Origin: Wuchereria bancrofti
Lineage: Eukaryota; Nematoda; Chromadorea; Rhabditida; Onchocercidae
Direction: 5' to 3'
Assembly: GCA_005281725.1 (NCBI GenBank)
Contig: SSBO01000008.1
Location: forward strand, 1,612,001-1,676,000
Length of the DNA: 64,000 nt
Below, in pieces: positions 12,822 through 26,100 of this stretch. Position 1 is the first letter of the stretch; each line of letters opens with the position of its first letter. The notes below the pieces were generated by a model. It was not told the DNA's origin. It made no database searches and saw only the letters and a program-made list of their open reading frames with translations. The translations under genes were made by a program, and so were the position numbers.

Positions 12822-13151
12822 TTATATAAAAATATATGTTCTTAGTGACATGATATCTAGTAAGTAAAGCTCCATCCATATTGCTACAATAAGTGTATCG
12901 GGAATAACTAATGAAACCGCCGTTTCGCTACCAGTTATTTAGCAAAATTCAACCGAGATTTCAAGACAACAAAAATACATGAGATGACCCTTCCAAATAG
13001 CAATAGTATCGCTAATCCTAGATGTCTTAAGGATGTAACGTTTAGGTTCGCTAACATAATGAAACAAAATCGTCGAAAATATGCCTGAAAATATCTGGAA
13101 GTGATAGGTAAATACTGCAACCCTCTGCTTAATAAACGGTACAAGCATGTT

Positions 13152-13157
13152 TTTATT
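13152..13157 (-). terminator. Poly(A) signal of La
   Basis: TTTATT on the + strand (AATAAA on the - strand), about 100 bases downstream of the La stop codon. Confidence 0.55.
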
Positions 13158-13257
13158 TTCATTAGAGATGATTAACATTAACAAATAACAAATGATCAAA
13201 AATGGATTGAGTAAAAAATAGGAAGAATCAATGGGTCAACAGTACAACACAAACCAG

Positions 13258-15803
13258 TTAATCCGAATCTGCAAATACTGTTTTGGTAGCTTTCTTTTGC
13301 TCTTCATTTCCAGATACTGTTTTTCTCAGTTTCTTCTCAGGTGTGTCATCGGTTTCCTCAGCTGATCTCTATAAAAACGGCAATTAACGATGATTGTTAT
13401 AAAGTTTGAAATGAACTTACTTTTAAATTAGTTATATCTATCGCAATATCTCAACGGACTTACATCCAGCACTTGAATTTATAGCAAAAATAGCACCAAA
13501 AATTGTCTCCTGAATTTTTACCTTTTCGCCCCGTGGCACACCATTCCGTGGACCATTTCGCCCTCGACCACGACCTCGAACCTTAGCTCCCCGTCGATTT
13601 TTTGCTATCCGTGCTTGCTTATCAGCTTTCTTTTTGTTGAAGTTATTCCAGTATTCTTCTTCTTCCTCACCGTCAAGCACAGCTCCCTTAAGCTCATTCC
13701 CACCAAACATAACTTTTCCATCTTCTCCTTTTTCTGTTGCTACTTTCCAAGCAACAGCAGCACCATTTTCTTCACCACCGAAACGAATTTGAGCCTTAAA
13801 AATTATTTGTCCGAATTAAAAAATTGCGACATTATAAATAACTAAACTTCTCAAGCAAAAGACGTATTATTCCATGCTAAGTAAAAGTAAAAGCAAAAAG
13901 TCAAATAATTTACCTTTTCATCTCCCTTTTCGTACACAACATACTGAACATCGCCGAACTGTTTGAAAAAATCTTTAACTTTTGCGAGATCGCAGTCCTC
14001 TTTTGGAATATTCTCCACTGATAGCACTAGTCCTTTGACAAAATGTACTATCTCCAGATTTTTTTTGGTCTCTGCTTCGACAGCCTTCTAAAAGTTAAAA
14101 AAGATTAAGACAAGAAATTCTTGGCCGAACGACTTACATGTAAATTAGGGAGACAGAAACCATATGGCAAATATATAATGCAATAATTTAGCAACCTTTT
14201 TAGCTTGTTTAGCAGCACGAGCAGCAAGTCGTTTTTCTTTCAGTTCCTTTTGCTTATTCGCCCAGTAATCATTCCTAAAAATACACACATTAATATGCAG
14301 GAGACCAGCCGAGTCTTTTTATATACACTTAGAAATTGGCTTATCAATAGTTTCAACAGAGTTGTACATATGCACAGGACTACATACAGAACACTGATAA
14401 GATAAAAATCTTACTGCATCATTTTCAACAGTTCGTTGCCATTGAACTGTTTCGTATCACTGTTAACAAAAGCTTCTGCTATCTCTTGATTTTTATAAGT
14501 GACGAACACCGAGCCTTTGAAAGCTCTTTTTTCTGATTTTTCACGTCGCATCATTACATTTTCAACGCTACCAAATTGCTTAACGAAATTTAAAATGTCA
14601 TCCAATTTTGTGTCTCGCCCGAAGCCTTTCTAAAAAAACATAAGGTATCCATGTATTATTTCATTAAAGCAATAAAATAAAACGCGATAAAGTTATTCAT
14701 GATAAGAAGCGGCCATCCTTTAAGATACAAGCTTTTATCGAGTTTGAAATAATCTCATTGTTACTATTCATTCAAATCCAAACAGCATAAATTGGTACCA
14801 ATAGAATTAGGATGATATCCTTCCGTAGCTTGCAGGTTATATGAGTGAATATAATACAAGGAATATAAAAACGGAAATTTTATCTTCGCTATTATAATAG
14901 TCTGCAACACGCAACACATTGCTTATTGAAAAAAAAAAAAGAAAACAACTTACAATATATACAGTACGCCGTTTCACAACTTGCCAATATTCGAGCGAAT
15001 TTTCTGGTAATGGTGCTTCAGGACTACGTCGTATTTTACTACCATCTTCAGATACCTGTATCAGCTTAGAATGCTTCAAAGACTCTCCGATTATTTTGGG
15101 ATCGGAAGAAATCTGTGCCAAGCGTTTAAATTTTAGCATTGTTGTAAGCTGGACCCCTAAATGCAAAAAAACATCTAGACGAAAATTCACTTCACCTTTA
15201 ATATATTTCGATGTATTTCAATTAAATATATTTCACGTTATTACCAGTCTTGAATTAAAAAAAGAATATTATGTGTATACTACTATGACTTATCAAAGTT
15301 AGGAAATATATCGGTTTAGTTTTTTGGAAGTCCATAAACGCAACAGAATTACTCACACCCGTCATCTTTCTTGATTTCTTCCTGTAGAAATCGATCTCGA
15401 GGTAAGTTGATATCGCCAAAATAATACTGAAATTAAAGATAATTAAGAGATAAAATGAAGAAATCACTTTAAGCCAGAGAATATTTAATTTTAATTATTT
15501 TTTTAAACATAGTTTTAATTTTAATCATTTTTTTCTTTTATAAAACCACTAACTAATGTATCTTGCTGTCAAAAATCTAAGTCCACTTACTTCAACCTGT
15601 TCAATAATCTTCTGCTGAATATCCGTACTAGAGTTGTTGTCAGCTACCATTTCTTTCACATCCGTAACATTACCGGAAGGTATAGTTACGTCAGCATCAC
15701 TGTTTTTTTCACTATTTCCATTGTTATTTGTTATAGTTTTACTGTTAGTACTAGTAGCTAGTTTTTCATTTTTCTCACTGTCAACTGCTTCTTGATCCTC
15801 CAT
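13258..15803 (-). CDS. SSB: La ribonucleoprotein (SSB/La autoantigen homologue)
   Basis: Binds the 3' oligo-U tail of new RNA polymerase III transcripts and acts as an RNA chaperone in the nucleus. Eight exons on the - strand (15803-15591, 15426-15357, 15156-14954, 14629-14415, 14274-14196, 14087-13914, 13794-13522, 13368-13258) give 445 residues. The first ~70 residues are an Asn/Ser/Asp-rich tail. The La motif follows: YYFGDINLPRDRFLQEEIKK, DDGWVQLTTMLKFKRLAQIS, SKLIQVSEDGSKIRRS. RRM1 holds VYIKGFGRDTKLDDILNFVK and GSVFVTYKN. RRM2 (xRRM-like) holds VLSVENIPKED, KVKDFFKQFGDVQYVVYEKG and AQIRFGGEENGAAVAWK. A basic RGRGRGRNGPRNG segment and an acidic end complete it. The GGW codon split across exons 2/3 restores the conserved DDGW. 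The ATG lies 23 bases after a clear SL-type acceptor. Only the last intron's donor (13521) is less certain, because the frame also stays open through it. Confidence 0.94.
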
Positions 15804-15826
15804 TGAGATCAACTTTCCTCAAGATC

Positions 15827-15828
15827 CT
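15827..15828 (-). promoter_or_regulatory. Predicted SL trans-splice acceptor of La
   Basis: On the - strand, CTTTTTATTTAG ends here and the start ATG follows after 23 bases, with no upstream coding exon. Such an isolated acceptor is how nematode pre-mRNAs receive the spliced leader. Inferred from position only. Confidence 0.5.
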
Positions 15829-18800
15829 AAATAAAAAGACGTATTGTGCAATGTACAACAAATCGCTTCGACACCAAAATGAAATGCTAAGTGCGAACAA
15901 TGTGATTTAAATGAGTTAATCAAATAAATCGACCAATTAAATAATCTGATGAATGAAAAACAGAAATGAATTATGTAAGATATAAGTTATGGTTGAAAGC
16001 ATGGCTAACATAACATGAAAGCATTTCTATGAATAAAAAAGTAGCGAGTAAAATTGCTCGGTGACCTATAACCCTTAATTCGTAGACTATAACCTAAACA
16101 TTCTACTTACAGCTCACACAACCCTAAACATTCTATTTACAACTCACACAACCCTAAACTACCCCCTCACATCACTTCCAAAAAAATGTCAGACCAAGAA
16201 AAAAAGATTGACGTACCGGATGAAAGAAATCTTCTTTGTAGTCTTTGAATATATAACAGCAGAATATTGTAATTTTTATCATTACTGTTATTAAAATTAA
16301 TGAAATTTATCAGTTCTTCTCGCATACAAATCTTGTAATTAACAACAATTAGGTCACGTAATGACCTTAGCTTTCGGACAACTGTTAACAGATTACTTAT
16401 GCTAGAAGTAAGTTAAACTAAGAAATGGAGTAAGAAGCTTTTTAGTAGGAAACAGAATACACCTTAAGAAAGGTAACCAATTAAAATATATGTGGAAAAA
16501 TGCGCCAAAAATGCAAAAGTGCGCCAGAATGTCACGTATGCATGCGCAATTGTGAATTTTGTAGTAATAGAGCAATAATTTGATTTTTAAGTAAGTATGA
16601 AAAAATAGTTAAAATTAAAGACTGTTTATTTTTATAACATTGTTCTATCGATTATAAGCAGCGCAATTTGCCAACAATTAGTCACTAAACACAGTTTTTT
16701 TTTTTCGAAATACTGTTAATTTAACCAAAGGTAAGTAAGTAAAAGATAAGGATGAAGTTGAAATTGAAAAAGTGTTATGTTCAAGGTCATTCAAAAATAA
16801 ATGAAATATATTTATATATTTAATGATAATTAATTCATTTAAAAATCAAAATATTTCATCATTCTTTTTCACAATAATTATTTTTTCAAAAAATTTAATT
16901 TTCTCTTTAAGGTGTGTATACAGTGAATGTCAAATGTATATCATTGTTTTGCAACATCTATCTTCAAAATTTTAATTTTAGGAACAATTGCGCATAGCAT
17001 TTTGCGCTTCCTACATATTTCCATGATGAAAAAAGAAAAGTATTTGATAAGATAAGAAAAATGCTATCTATCATTCTTTTCTTATCTTTATTAAAATGTA
17101 TTTTGAGCAATGAGCTGAAAATGTTAACGATGCTTGAAATAATCTTCCCTGTTAGTCACTTTTGCGCAGTCTTTTCTTCCCGCTCTGATCGACAGGTATT
17201 TAGAGATTGACAGGTATTCAGAAATTGACAGGTATTGAAATATGAAAAGAATCTTATCAGTAACTGTATTTACTGATCCGTTGATATATTTTCATGAAGT
17301 TCATTAAATCGTGTTACCATTACCTTTTATTAGGCAGGTATTTCTATTTTCAAGCGTGAAAAAAAAAAGACAACTAATGCTAATAATACTAAAGATTGGT
17401 TGTATCCGAAAAGATTAATAAATAAATAAAGAGAGAGAGAGGGGAGGAGGAAGAGAAGGTACAAAATGATATTTAGCTAAGAACGAGCAATCAACTTGAT
17501 AACAACTGTTCCAACCTAAACTTATGCCCTTTTCTTTCAAAAATTACTGGACAGTTGAATAAATAAATTTGTCTTATTTTTTCTTTGTTTTTTTTTAAGC
17601 CATAAAAATTGTGCAAAAATGTAAAAGACAAATGTTCCTATTCTATTATTATATATTCAGAATTATTACTTAAAATTGCTTCTATTAATTGTAAAATATA
17701 TAGAATGAAATAATCATTGTAAAATTTACATATTTCACAAAATAGAGAATACATTGTTCTGATTATTAATTATTACTAACATCATCGTTATTATCGTCAA
17801 AATTTTATAAAATTAAATTAATTCGTTACAGTAAAAGAAAAAAAGGACGGATTATTTGCACTATTCAAATTCATTTAATGAAAAAAAAATTTTTTTTTTT
17901 GGATATAAAATTATCCTAAATTATATTACTATTATTATTATTTCTGATTAAGAGGTTTCAATTATTTACTGTGATGCAATATACTTTGAGTAAAATTTCA
18001 TCAAATTATCAACTACATTTGAAAGTAAATATTACTAATAATAGAACTATTCGATTTAAATTATCTACTAGTTGAATTATCAATTGCTGCATTCATTTGA
18101 TAAGATATAAATCATTTCTTTTGCATGAGAACGAAGCAACTCTGTTCATTTTCACAATTGCTCCATCCTTTTTAACTTTTTTTTTTCTTCCATTTTCTCT
18201 CTTTTTTTTCCTCCTAACATTCTGCTCTCTTTTAAGCTTTTAGTCTTATTTATTGATTATAAAAATTTCAAAAAAAAAAAAATGAGCAGAAAATTTCATA
18301 AATGCGTTTGTTTTTTTTTTTTGTTTATTTGTTTGTTTGATTTGTAGTATTTACTTACTTAATTATAAGCTATTCTATAAGTCTAGACAATATTATGATG
18401 TCGATGCATTTTAATATAGCAAAGATTTCTGTTCAATATTTGAAATTGAAAAGTAGAAGACGAGTGATGATGAGAAGATGGGAAAGAATAATGAAAGTGA
18501 AAAGAAGCATTTCTCTTTTTCACTCTCTAAACAACCTGAAAACAGTCGTTCTTGCATTCTGTCTAAAATGTGCAATTTATCTCAGTTAAAGCTTTAAAAT
18601 GCTTATTTTCTTAGCATAAACTATTATCTTAGTTTTATTATGGCTGATTCAATTTTCATTTCCTTTTTTTTTTTTCTTTTTCTTTTCTCTCTGCTAAATT
18701 ACTCCTCAAATTTTGTGCAAATCTATGTTGATTCAAGATGAAAAGTATTCATTTAAATTATTTGTTGATCGTACACAATCAAAAATATCCCTAAGATAGA

Positions 18801-20154
18801 TCTGTCTTTTTTTTAAAAATAATTTTATCAATTTTTTTTTTAATAAAATTGTGATTGGTATTGTGATTGGTTGTCATGTTTGTAAAAAGAAAGTTAGCAT
18901 ATGTGCTTCAAATGTCAAACAAAAAATCAAACAAATGTATAAAAGCATTTCTATAAACATCTAAAAAAAATTATCAATCATTTTTTTTTCTTAAATTACC
19001 GGCTGATTTACCTGTCAAAGAAGTTTCAGACAGATAGTTTAAAATCTAGAATATTCACCTAAACGTAGAAAAATTATCTTAATATATCCTATTTCTATCA
19101 TCAACGATATAAAAAAAAAAAAACTCATTTAAAATTTTCAAAACAAAAGAGATAATAATTTATAAATTTTATATTTAAATGTAAAATATACAATTGGTTT
19201 TGCAGGCATTGGAGCTTATTTATAATGCAATTAGAGTTTTTCATTAAATATTATTAATATCTGTAATTACCTTTAAAGTTTTAACAAATTTCTCATTGAT
19301 CTTTTCTTAGCCCAATTTTTTTTTCTTTTTTTTGCAATTTAACAATAACATAAATGGTATAGCATTTTTTCATAATTTCTTAAAATTACTTTTAATAAAG
19401 TTTAAGACGTCTAACTTATCGGCAAATTTGTTTAGAGAATGAGCAACAATAAAAAGAGTAGGAAAAAAAAAGTTTTAAATTTTTACAACTATCTCAGTGT
19501 TATTTGTTTGAATGATAGAGGCAATCATTTTAAAAAGAAAAAAAAATTTAATAGCTATAAATGAGAAAATGAAACAAATTATATTGAAAAACTATAGCAT
19601 TTCCCAAAAATTTTTTTCAGGAATGAATTATTTTTCAAGTTTTCAGATTCATATCAATGTGTGTTATTTATGAAAGCCTTATTATATATGATTATTTTTT
19701 TTTTAAATAATAAATATATATTTTAAACTAATCTATTTGTATGTGATTGTTAATTAGCTAAGGCTCAAATTTCAGTTATAACTAGATTTGCTTGTAAAAT
19801 AAATTTAAATTATAGCTAAGACTTCAATTCCTAACTTTTCTCAATATATTGCAATATTCGTTTATAAATTGTTTTAGCATTTCATTAATGCAAATATGAT
19901 GTATCTTTAAAAGCGAAGTAAATTTTATTACCAAAATTGAATTAATTTCAGACCGTAGTGTAGACCGGAGTTCGGTGTGGGGTGTCCCGAAAGTTGACCG
20001 GTTTTTTCGATACGTTTTTCTGGTATTACAAAGCAAAACTTTTTTTTTCTTGCAATTTTTCTTATTAGATTGAAGCATGAAATGAGAATAATAATGTCAT
20101 ATATATGTTTCAGTTATAATTAGATTCATTTGTGAAATAAATTTAAATTATATC
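15829..20154. other. Long AT-rich intergenic region between divergent genes
   Basis: About 4.3 kb between La (-) and the large + strand gene. No exon is supported. It contains short tandem duplications (about 33 bp twice at 16086-16156; a GACAGGTATT-bearing ~20-mer three times at 17191-17238), homopurine GAGA runs near 17430, and many A/T homopolymers. The only clearly GC-rich island is at 19951-20008, described separately. Both genes' promoters should lie here, but I see no specific element. Confidence 0.45.
19961..20007 (+). ncRNA. Possible short structured RNA with T-run terminator
   Basis: A GC-rich island in very AT-rich DNA. ACCGG at 19964-19968 pairs with CCGGT at 19998-20002. Inside it, TTCGG at 19971-19975 pairs with CCGAA at 19987-19991. 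The asymmetric bulge between the two stems is AG on one side and AGTTGA on the other, and the loop is GT-rich. A run of six T follows directly (20002-20007), as at RNA polymerase III ends. The shape recalls the stem-bulge/Y-RNA class of nematode small RNAs, but the canonical GGUC 5' motif is not in place and the element is short, so I do not assign a family. It could equally be part of a 5' leader exon of the downstream gene, as it begins right after a TTTCAG. Confidence 0.25.
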
Positions 20155-20156
20155 AG
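20155..20156 (+). promoter_or_regulatory. Predicted SL trans-splice acceptor of the large gene
   Basis: TTATATCAG ends here, and the ATG of the 45-exon gene follows after seven bases. No coding sequence continues upstream in frame, which favours trans-splicing over cis-splicing. Confidence 0.5.
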
Positions 20157-20163
20157 GAATTAA

Positions 20164-23100
20164 ATGACATTATCATCATCGGGAATGTATCATAGACGTT
20201 GGGCTAGTGCTAGTAATGATGGTAATTCAACTACTACTAGACGAAGCGGAAATGTCACACAAGCAATTACACCGCATACTTATGGTACCAGGTCGTATAC
20301 ATTAATATTATTTAAAAATTATATCTTAAGCATTTCTCAGCTTATCACTCTTTTTTAGATGTGAAAAATGAATAAACACTAATTTTTTTTTTTTTAGATG
20401 TGAAAAATGAAAAAAACTAAAGAAAACAGCTAATTTAATTAGCATTTAAGCTGATAATAGTGAAGTTATCATTAGTGATGTGATTAGTTGATAATTTCAT
20501 TTGTAGATGAGTAGATAAATAAAATTTTGCTTTAAAACAATTTTAAGTAAACAACAATGCTACTTAAACAAATTCTTTTCGGAAAAATTTTGAGAAAATA
20601 TTGAATTGCCTGATTAAATATTTTATAATTAAATATTTGAATAATTAAAAATTTAAATGAAAATAGAGTATTCATCTATGATAAGCTTTACTGTGCAGCT
20701 GGAATTCGATACGTTGGAATAAACCATTAGAAAGCAATGGTGGAACTATTGGTGGTAGATATTGTAGTCGTTCAATGCCTTTTTTTGAATCATTATCAAA
20801 GGATTATTCGACGCCTCCATTAGGACATATCGGCTTACAGTCTGCTAGCAAAAACAACATCGAATTGAAGTTTGTTTTTTCAAAAATGTTTTTTTTTTTT
20901 CACAATTTTTTTAAATAATTTTCTACGGGAATTTGTTATTTTACAGCGTTAAGCATTATAAAATATTAAAGATATCACTGATATGATAACGATTAATATA
21001 ATATCACATTAATTACCTCTTTTTTTTCTCTCTCTCTCTCTCTTTCTTTAATGATTTATAATATAAATTTATATTAATAAACATTCCTGAGAATGATCTA
21101 GCATGATGAAATGAAATTTAATTGTAATTAGTTCAAAACTTTACGCTTTGCCTCTCATTTTCCTTAATCTTTTTTTCAGTGCAAGAGCATTTGTTGTTTG
21201 TTTCTTGAGTGTGTTAATTTATGCCTGATATTTTTATCGTTTTCTCATCTATCTTCATCATTCTTTATCTTATCATTTTGAATGATTTCAAATAATCTTA
21301 AAATAGTTAAGTGCTTTTCATAACAAAAGCATTTTAACAACCATTAATTAATGTCTAACTGAAAGTAAACAGATGCTTTTTTCTTTACACAAATATTTAT
21401 AAGACAAAATTATTTTCAAGTAATTTTAGTTTTAGTAAAGGTTATATATAGACAAATTAATATATCATTTGAATTAATATATTTTTATTTAGTAAATTAA
21501 TATATTATTTGAAGATAGAAAAATAATAAATTACAGGAACTCCGGTCCGTATATAAGAGAGCGTTCCGTACGTTTTGGAGACTCTGTATTATCAGTGATG
21601 AATGATAAAACATCAAGAAGGACATCTCCTCGACTTCCTTGGCTACCTGATAATTGTTTGTGTTTCTGAACATTTTTTTTTTTTCAGCAAAATAGCAACT
21701 CAAAATATATTATTATATCAATTATTTTTTAAATTTACTTTTCTCGTTGCTCATTTGACCTTTGCAATCATTTATTGTCAAGTATTAAGTATATTTGAAA
21801 TTATCAGTTATATGCATCAACGTACAAATTACCAAATAATTTTGCCGTTTTGCAATAACTGATAAGATTTTTAGACCTTATTTTAAAATTAGATTTTACT
21901 TATGATAAAGAATAGTACAGTGATAAAGTTGTTGTTTCAGTAACAAATCGAAAAAACACAACGTACAATAAGGTTACGAGAAATTTACGTGAAAGTTCTT
22001 TTAACGCTAATAGTAGTAAGTTTTTTATGATCATATGGCATTTACATCATTTGTCTTATTTGATAATGTTGAAATTTTCATGTTGTTTGTATGACTCATT
22101 GCATCATCTGATCTCGAAGCATTCTCGAGATTTTCATTTTATATGACAGACTGCTTCATTCATAATTTTATAAGAATTTAATCAATAAATTTCCGAATCA
22201 TTCTCTCCGGAATGTATTTATTGTCTTGTTAGCTATCAACTGCTAACTTTTCCCTTTTTTATATTTTTAATCTGTGCGCAAAATTAAGGATGGACATCAC
22301 CTTCACTCTCTTCCGCTCGATCCTTTCAATCCGGAATGCGCAGTACAGTTCCTGCATCATCGTCATCAGCCACAATATCACTTCATGATAAGACTTTCTT
22401 AAGTAATACATCCCAGACGATCAATAAGTAAGTTTCATTTTAGTTTAATTCAATTTATATGAATAACTTTGCTAGTATTGTTATCATCTTCTGTGTTACA
22501 GTAATCACGGAAATGCGACACTTAAAACAGCGGATCGTCCATGGCGTCGTCGTATGGCTGACGCAGCACGTTTACGTATTGTTCACGGAGATGAAATTGG
22601 TGGTGCAGTGCATTCAACACTTACAACAATGCGTGCACGTCGTAGTAGTATACCAAATGGGCGCAATTGTACCAGTAATAATGGTAGCGATGAATTACGA
22701 AATACACTTAATGCACTGAAAAATTATATAGATGAACAAACTACGGTAAACAATTATTTAGAGTAAGAATGAATGAATGCTTAGAGTATTTTTAAATTTT
22801 TTAAATTATTTGTAATAAATTATTTTAAAGTTAAAAATAGAAATTTTTACTCGAATTGTTTTTTAGGGTTTCTATCGACAAAACAATCGCTTCTCCGCAC
22901 GTAATTCTCCAATATTCACTGATAAATTATCTTTTGATAATTCTATGATATCTTTTAAGCAACACACTCACAATCGTGGTTTTTACTCAAATCGATGGAA
23001 TTCAGGACGATTCTCAGAATATATGTCAAGGTGAAACTTTTCTTTTTTTTTTTCGTTGTATTCTTTCCTCTTATCATTTATCTGTAGGTATGTCTTCAAA

Positions 23101-26100
23101 TGAATTTTTTTTTTTTTTTTAAATGAACTATGCAATTTTAATTATTAGTGAATGAGTTTTATATGCTAATCGAGATTTATAGAAGAATAAGAGTGATTTT
23201 ATTTCAAGAATTACCTAAGCTGAATATTTATTTTCAGAAGTTATTCCCCAGTTCGACCAAGAACAAACGCATTTAATACGAAATTGTCTAAATATAATTC
23301 TATTTCTACGTAAGTTATGTTTTTTTTTCTACGTAAGTTATGTTTTCATTTTTTTACGTAAGTTATGTTTTTTTTCTTTTAACACGGTGTCCTCATTAAT
23401 ATATTTATTTAATGAAAATGAATATTTTCAATTAAATATCATAAAATTACAGAGATATGTTGTTACGACCGTTACGTTTCAACGATAATAATTTGCATGA
23501 AAATGTCAATTCGATAGATCCGGTTGTTCGTAATTTAACAATACCGGAAAGCATATGTGAACGTGAATCGAATAGTCGATTATTGTCCAGTAAAGAGAGA
23601 AGTAAATTATTCCGGAATAATTTGATAATTAGCTATTAATGTAGAATAAATTTCATAGTGATCATTTAGTATGTTAATAAAATAAAAACTGTTTTAAGTA
23701 TTACTAATTATTTAATTTCAAATTAACAGCGTTACGTTATCAATCACGACAGCGTAAATTAGAAATAGAAACAAATTCGTCATCAGACAATGAGCAACAG
23801 ATTGACACACGGAAACGAAAATTACGGAAACGACTTAGAAAGAAATGTAATGATGATGGTAAGTGAATGAAAATATTAAAAGATATTTTAAATTATCAAA
23901 AATTATTCATATATGTGTAATTTTTGTAGACAAATCTGAGAGCAAACAATTATTGAGAAGTGCAGAAAAAAGAATGATAATAACTGATAACGAGATAAGT
24001 GTGGTAAGTTTGATCACATTACAATGTTACAATTTTTTAAGCTATTCAATTCTCGAGTATTCTAGATAAATCGTAATTTCATAATTTTTTTTTTTTTTTT
24101 TTGTTATCATTTTTCTTTTTCTTTCGACTGGAAAACATTTAGTTGAAATTAAAAAATGGATGAGGAATTAATTCATTGGTAAATATTATATCTTACCTGC
24201 ATTCCTGTCAAATAGTTAATATTTACATAAAGAATGAAATTATCAGAAATGTAATTATTTTTCAGAAAATTGATATTCAAAAAGATAGTGCCAATGAGAT
24301 GAAAGAAATAAAATGCGATGAAATCTTGGATAGTTTAAAGTTTGTTATCTTCCCATTCATTTATTACTTTAAAAAAAAATTATTCGTAATAATACTTATT
24401 ATTTTATTACTATAATACTTATTATATCTTATTTTATTAAATTTAAAATGTCAAAGTTCATTCCTGAATTATTACTAAAATTTGTTTTGGAAATTTTAAT
24501 GCATATGAAAAAGAAGAAAAAAAAATGAATACTATTACAGGTGATAATTAATTGTTATTTTGAATTAAACGATAATATCATAGATTTCATTTTAATGATT
24601 TTATTCATATGAATCATATATTTTGATAATGATTTCTTCAGGATCACTTTTTCCACAAAATGTAATGAAAGGTCAAAGTTGAAAGTAATACCTACAAAAT
24701 ATGATAAAGGTTAGTTTTATTTTTGCTTGTTAATTATTAACAATTGATTATTGTTTCTAAATTTTATTGAACAATGTTAAGCTGAGAAAAATTAAATTGG
24801 ATAATTCCTCCAATAGCATACATTTGAATTGTATTAGCTGAGAGAGAGAGAGAGAGAGGGAGAGAGGGAGAGAGAAAGGGGAAGGAAGAGAAAGATATTT
24901 AGAGTATTTGTTTATTATCGTTGACTTTCATTTGTTTTTACTCTTCTTCTTTCATTTAATTATATTTTTACAACTCTTCTTCCCTTCTTTTACTCTTTTT
25001 CTATCAATCGATGATTAGACGTGACCTGAAATTCTAACGTGTTAATTTTAATTTTGGTTATATGTATTCGATAGTATGAGTTTTATGTTATCAAATATTT
25101 AATCTTTTCTGTTAATTTATATATCGGTAATAGGTTGTACTACTTTTTATGAACATTTTATCACTACGTGATAACACAATGATTCATTATGGAAATTTAT
25201 CACAGCTATCACTTCATGAATAATTTAATTTCTTTTTTCTTTTTTTTTTTTTCATTGACGATTATTTTTCTTAAACCAGTAAAAAAAAAAAAAAGATTGG
25301 AAAGTGCAGAAAATGTTACTGAAGAAATATTTTAAATAAGTTTTTTCTCAAAATTTTTCCCTCAAATTATTTACTTCTTTTTATCTAATCTATAAATAGT
25401 AACTTAAGCAAATCTTTTTTTTAAAAGAAATATTTGACTTGAAATATATGTGTAGAATATGTTGCAAATTGCTCAACTGATTTTTATCATTTTTCATTTT
25501 GCTCAATATTGCTTAAATTACAGCACAATCTGAGGAAAGTGATAAAGAGAGAAAAGATAAATTGATAAAAATACTTTCGTTTGTTAAAAGAAAGAAATCA
25601 ACAAAGAAATGTAATAACGCCACAATTTGTATTAATCATAAAAAGGAAGCAAAGAATGTAGTAAAAGGTACTTTTTGAATACGTTCATTTCGATCACATA
25701 CATTTGTCGCCTATAAATTATGTCACCTTGTCATTTTATCATTTTATATTTTTACTATCTATACTACCTTACTAATAGTAAAAATTTAATTTGTATAATC
25801 CGTAATTATATATTTATTGATGATGAATTCAAAATTGAATGAATCAATTGATAATATTATTTATCAAGTTATAAAGAAATTTTTGAGTATCAAAATATGA
25901 TTTAGTAGCAATTAACGTATTTTCTCTTATTTCATTAGTAAATTTGTCCATATGATAACAAAATAAAATTATAAAAATTAATATTTAATCTTTTATTTAA
26001 TTTATAATTGATACCTGTACAAATTTCATTCTTATTTAATTACCTTCCTTTATATGCAAGCTAATGTTACCTTTATGGAAATTATTTAGGTAATAAAAGT

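Noticed and set aside
19951..20008. Firm call of a Y RNA/stem-bulge RNA
   Set aside because: The nested stems and T-run fit, but the canonical 5' motif and usual length do not, so it is kept only as a weak candidate.
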